Source: Candidatus Fermentibacter danicus
GTDB lineage: Bacteria; Fermentibacterota; Fermentibacteria; Fermentibacterales; Fermentibacteraceae
Length of the DNA: 64,000 bases
Assembly: GCA_001618605.1 (NCBI GenBank)
Contig: LKHC01000105.1
Location: 13,250 to 77,249 of the forward strand
Direction: 5' to 3'
Made by a program: the position numbers and the translations under genes. This document shows, in pieces, positions 61,237 to 64,000 of this stretch. The notes beneath the pieces are model-generated. The model saw only the letters and a list, made by a program, of their open reading frames with translations. It ran no database searches and was not told the origin of the DNA. Numbering within the stretch: position 1 is the first letter of the stretch; each line of letters begins with the position of its first letter.

Positions 61237-63716
61237 AAAGTGCCTGTCGCCCGCGACTCGAGTTCGAGAGCCCGCGCGAGCATCCTCGTGCGGGGCCAGG
61301 AGGAATCGGCGGCGACGGCCCGGCGCAGCATGACCAGCGCCGACTGCGTGTCGCCCCTGTCGCGGAAGCCCTCCGAAGCCGTGGTGAGAGCGACAGCCAG
61401 CCATCTGGCACCCATTGCGGTCCCGCGGCATCGCTCGAAGGCCTCGACCGCCCGCGGAAGCATTCCGGCCCAGTACAGCATCTGTCCCTCCCTCAGAGGA
61501 TCGTCGGAGCCTCCGGCGGAGAGCAGGGACGCCACACAGGGGGCGATCGTCGCCTGGGGATCGGCGGGGGCCCTGCGCCTTATGAACTGGCAGGGCGCCC
61601 GGTCGTCAGTGTTGACGCCCGAGCCCGACACTGCGGCGACTATCTCCTCCCCGGAGGCGACCGGCAGCAGATACAGGCTGTCTGCGGGGTCGAAGGCGGT
61701 GGAGAACAGCTCCTCACGGGCGGCGGGCGTGTCGAACATGGCGGGGATGTCGAGCGAGAGAGGCTCGTTCGATCCGACGAGAACGGCATGCCTCCCTCCG
61801 GCCATGTGTACGGCGCAGTGGGGGAAGACTCCGCTCCAGGTGGCGAGGATCCGTTTAAGATCATGCACCGGAAGCTGGTGGAGGGGCACCCACTGGGCGG
61901 AGACGCCTCCGGGGGTTAGATGACCGAGGACGCTCCGGTAGAACTCGCTCGTGTACAGTACCCAACTGTCGGAGGAGCCGGGGTGGGTGGCGTCACAGAT
62001 TATCAGGTCGTACCTGGAGAGTCCCGCCGCGAGGTAGTTCCTGCCGTCATCGCCTACGAGCACGAACCTGGGATCGAGGTCGGGCCGCCGGTTCTCCGAG
62101 GCGAAGAGAGGCAGGGCCTCGACCACGGACGGGCATATCTCCACGCAGACCAGCGATTCCACGGGATGGCACAGGACGGCGCCGGACGTTATGCCGCCCC
62201 CGAGCGCGATCACCAGGACGCTGCGCGCACCGGGGCGGTATCCCCACGGGAGGTGTCCGAGAAGGTGGAACGCCTCTAGAGAGGCCTGGTCGATGGGGAC
62301 CTCCTCCACGCCGTTGATGCGAAGGCTCCGGTACCCGTCCCAGTCCCTTCCGAAGACGGACACGGTCGCCACGCGGTCTTCGTCGAAGAAGAGCAGATCC
62401 AGGTCGCGGGATGGAGGTCGGGAGCCGGGAGGCTGGAGAACGAAGGCCGCTATCACGGCCGGGGCTGTCGCCGCAGCCGCAGCCAGGGCGCGCCGCGACC
62501 CGCCGCCCCTGCCCCGGAGAACCGCGACGGCTCCGATCAGTCCGGCCAGAGCGGCGAGAACTCCGGTTCCGCGGGTCGGCCCGGCCGAGGACATGACCAC
62601 GAGGGAGGCAAAGAAGGGACCTGCCGCGGCTCCGGCCGAGTTTGCCATGGTGAGGAGCCCGACGTCCCGTCCCAGACGGGCGTCCCTTGCGGCCGCCCTG
62701 ACCATGAACGGGAAGGTCGCCCCCATGCATGCGGACGCGGGGATCATAGTGAAGCAGGCCAGCAGCACACGGGCCGGACCCGGCAACGGGTGAGGCAGGA
62801 GCGATGCGGGATCCAGCCGGAGAGAAGCATCCAGCAGGGGCAGCGAGCCGAGGAGTCCCTCCAGGGCTACGGCCGCCCCGAACATGGGAAGGGCGGGGCC
62901 TCGGCTCCTCCTGCCGATCCAGCTTCCGATCCCCATGCCGAGGAGCGCCGAGGCTCCCATTGCGGAGAAGGCGTAGGTGCTGTTCCCCAGAACGAACGTG
63001 AGCTGCCTCGACCACACCGACTCGAACGAGAGAGCTATCATGCCGCTGGCTGCGAACAGGACCAGATGGAAGAGGCTGGGCCCCCCTCCCTGCGCCTCAG
63101 TCCTTCCGCGCTCGCAGGCCGACCCGCCGTCCCGTCCCGCCAGAAGGAGGATCGCCGAAGCCAGCATGAGAGCCGACGCCGACAGAAGAGACGCGCGGGC
63201 CCCGAGCGCCTCCAGCAGAACGAATCCGGCGGCCAGCCCCCCGAGGGCGGACCCGATCGTGTTCAGCGCATAGAGGCCGGCTATGCCGGACACCGCTCCC
63301 CTGCTCTCCTCCGTCCTTGCGAGCAGCGGTATAAGCCCCCCGCCGAGGAACGAGGGAGGCAGGACGAGGATGAAGGCCGCGAAGGCGCGGACCAGCACGA
63401 CCGGGATTCCGGCCGAGTACAGCGCGGGAAGGAGACCGGCCGCTGCCGGAGCGAGGAGCAGGGGCATGAAGAAGGCCGGGATGCAGGCGAGCGAGAGCAG
63501 GCCGAGCAGACGGACCGGAGCCTTCGAGGAATCGCCTATCCTGCCGAAGGCGAGCCCGCCCGAGGCGAACCCGGCCATGACGGCCGAGAGCACGACCATC
63601 GTGGCATCCGCGCTGCCTCCGGTGAGAAGCAGAAGAGCCCTGTTCCACACGACCTCCGCACAGAGGAGGGCGAATCCCGAAGCGAAGGCGAAGGCGGCGG
63701 TCCGGCCCGGTCTCAC
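61233..63716 (-). CDS. Membrane protein with spermidine-synthase-like domain
   Basis: 827 residues. The N-terminal 400 residues contain some 12-14 membrane helices (from AFAFASGFALLCAEVVW to GLIGAVAVL) of the fused transporter/spermidine-synthase family. Residues 430-720 form a SAM-type Rossmann domain: VLVIALGGGITSGAVL, SLVCVEICPSV, LVGDDGRNYLA and DLIICDATHPGSSD with LYTSEFYRSVLGHLTPGG. The C-terminal 90 residues look TPR-like (MLYWAGMLPRAVEAFERC). Aminopropyl transfer is not proven for this family. GTG at 63716 overlaps the previous stop (GTGA). Confidence 0.85.
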   Translation of the reverse strand: MRPGRTAAFAFASGFALLCAEVVWNRALLLLTGGSADATMVVLSAVMAGFASGGLAFGRIGDSSKAPVRLLGLLSLACIPAFFMPLLLAPAAAGLLPALYSAGIPVVLVRAFAAFILVLPPSFLGGGLIPLLARTEESRGAVSGIAGLYALNTIGSALGGLAAGFVLLEALGARASLLSASALMLASAILLLAGRDGGSACERGRTEAQGGGPSLFHLVLFAASGMIALSFESVWSRQLTFVLGNSTYAFSAMGASALLGMGIGSWIGRRSRGPALPMFGAAVALEGLLGSLPLLDASLRLDPASLLPHPLPGPARVLLACFTMIPASACMGATFPFMVRAAARDARLGRDVGLLTMANSAGAAAGPFFASLVVMSSAGPTRGTGVLAALAGLIGAVAVLRGRGGGSRRALAAAAATAPAVIAAFVLQPPGSRPPSRDLDLLFFDEDRVATVSVFGRDWDGYRSLRINGVEEVPIDQASLEAFHLLGHLPWGYRPGARSVLVIALGGGITSGAVLCHPVESLVCVEICPSVVEALPLFASENRRPDLDPRFVLVGDDGRNYLAAGLSRYDLIICDATHPGSSDSWVLYTSEFYRSVLGHLTPGGVSAQWVPLHQLPVHDLKRILATWSGVFPHCAVHMAGGRHAVLVGSNEPLSLDIPAMFDTPAAREELFSTAFDPADSLYLLPVASGEEIVAAVSGSGVNTDDRAPCQFIRRRAPADPQATIAPCVASLLSAGGSDDPLREGQMLYWAGMLPRAVEAFERCRGTAMGARWLAVALTTASEGFRDRGDTQSALVMLRRAVAADSSWPRTRMLARALELESRATGTF

Positions 63717-64000
63717 TGATTGTAGCCCAGGGCGCGCACCGGCTCCAGCCCGGCGGCTCTCATCGCGGGAAAGACCCCGGCCCCTATCCCGACCATCGCG
63801 CTGGCGAGCACGGCCACTATCACGCTCCAGGCTTCGAGCCCCGCAGGGATCGGCGTCAGGGACGCCACCACGATGGCGAGCACGCTTCCCCCGACGATGC
63901 CCAGCACCCCTCCCGCGAGCGCCAGTATCACCGATTCAGTGAGGAACTGTGCGAGGATCTGGGAACTCTTCGCGCCGAGGGCCTTTCGGAGGCCGATCTC
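63713..64000 (-). CDS. MacB/FtsX-type ABC transporter permease, C-terminal end (partial)
   Basis: The frame runs into the window edge. The visible 95 residues begin EIGLRKALGAKSSQIL, continue with FLTESVILALAGGVLGIVGG and end VFPAMRAAGLEPVRALGYNQ, which are the signature C-terminal segments of MacB-type permeases (EIGLRKAxGA, EPxxALR). Three membrane helices are visible. The 3' end overlaps the GTG of the spermidine-synthase-like gene by 4 bases. The rest of the gene and its ATPase lie beyond 64000. Confidence 0.93.
   Translation of the reverse strand, partial: EIGLRKALGAKSSQILAQFLTESVILALAGGVLGIVGGSVLAIVVASLTPIPAGLEAWSVIVAVLASAMVGIGAGVFPAMRAAGLEPVRALGYNQ

Overview
The window is 64 kb of dense, high-GC bacterial chromosome with about 43 protein genes, including one cut by each edge. 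I see no tRNA, rRNA, CRISPR array, insertion sequence or prophage. The cell is didermic, since it has an Omp85 protein, TamB and a Wzi-like barrel. It is probably anaerobic or fermentative, since it has a double-cubane-cluster reductase of the 2-hydroxyacyl-CoA dehydratase family and a membrane pyrophosphatase. A secreted subtilase with a C-terminal sorting-type domain, a CarD regulator and one promoter shaped like the Bacteroidota consensus point to the FCB side of the tree. An uncultured lineage such as Candidatus Fermentibacteria would fit, but that is inference and not a database match.

Layout. 1-0.7 kb: end of a two-component pair (minus). 1-3 kb: EF-G (plus). 3.2-7 kb: MFS exporter, DCCP-type reductase and an M50-like membrane peptidase (minus). 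7.2-14 kb: a lone receiver protein and a degenerate-GGDEF/AAA/TPR giant (plus), facing a cyclase/AAA/TPR giant (minus). 14-16.5 kb: O-carbamoyltransferase, SxtJ-like and DUF5989-like proteins, the last a 58-residue gene that is easy to miss. 16.8-23.3 kb: pyrophosphatase, GDT1-like half transporter, subtilase, MazG and dihydrolipoamide dehydrogenase (minus). 23.4-26.8 kb: TPR lipoprotein-like protein, TldD and TldE (plus). 26.8-34.1 kb: a long minus-strand run of PTS IIA, zinc ribbon, GuaB, pseudokinase, CarD, HflX, a hypothetical protein and a flippase-like protein. 34.2-42.7 kb: a soluble histidine kinase, then queA, a membrane protein, tgt, an m5U RNA methyltransferase and a Wzi-like barrel (plus). 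42.8-47.5 kb: a secreted hypothetical protein, then a large pseudokinase/TPR/AAA/Fis regulator. 47.5-53.5 kb: Mpg glycosylase, TamB and an Omp85 protein (minus). 53.6-55 kb: a ThiD-Nudix fusion. 55-64 kb: two overlapping membrane histidine kinases, FabD, a membrane spermidine-synthase-like protein and the end of a MacB-type permease (minus).

How it works together. The region mixes housekeeping (translation GTPases, queuosine synthesis, GMP synthesis, malonyl transfer, outer-membrane assembly) with an unusually heavy signalling load: four histidine kinases or receivers, two 1000-residue AAA/TPR proteins with nucleotide-signalling domains, two proteins built on kinase folds that have lost catalytic motifs, and an AAA activator whose sigma-54 loop is degenerate. 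Many starts are TTG, GTG or even CTG, and many neighbours overlap by 1-17 bases, so translational coupling seems to be the norm. Start positions given here were chosen from visible Shine-Dalgarno sequences, and several are shorter than the longest open frame.
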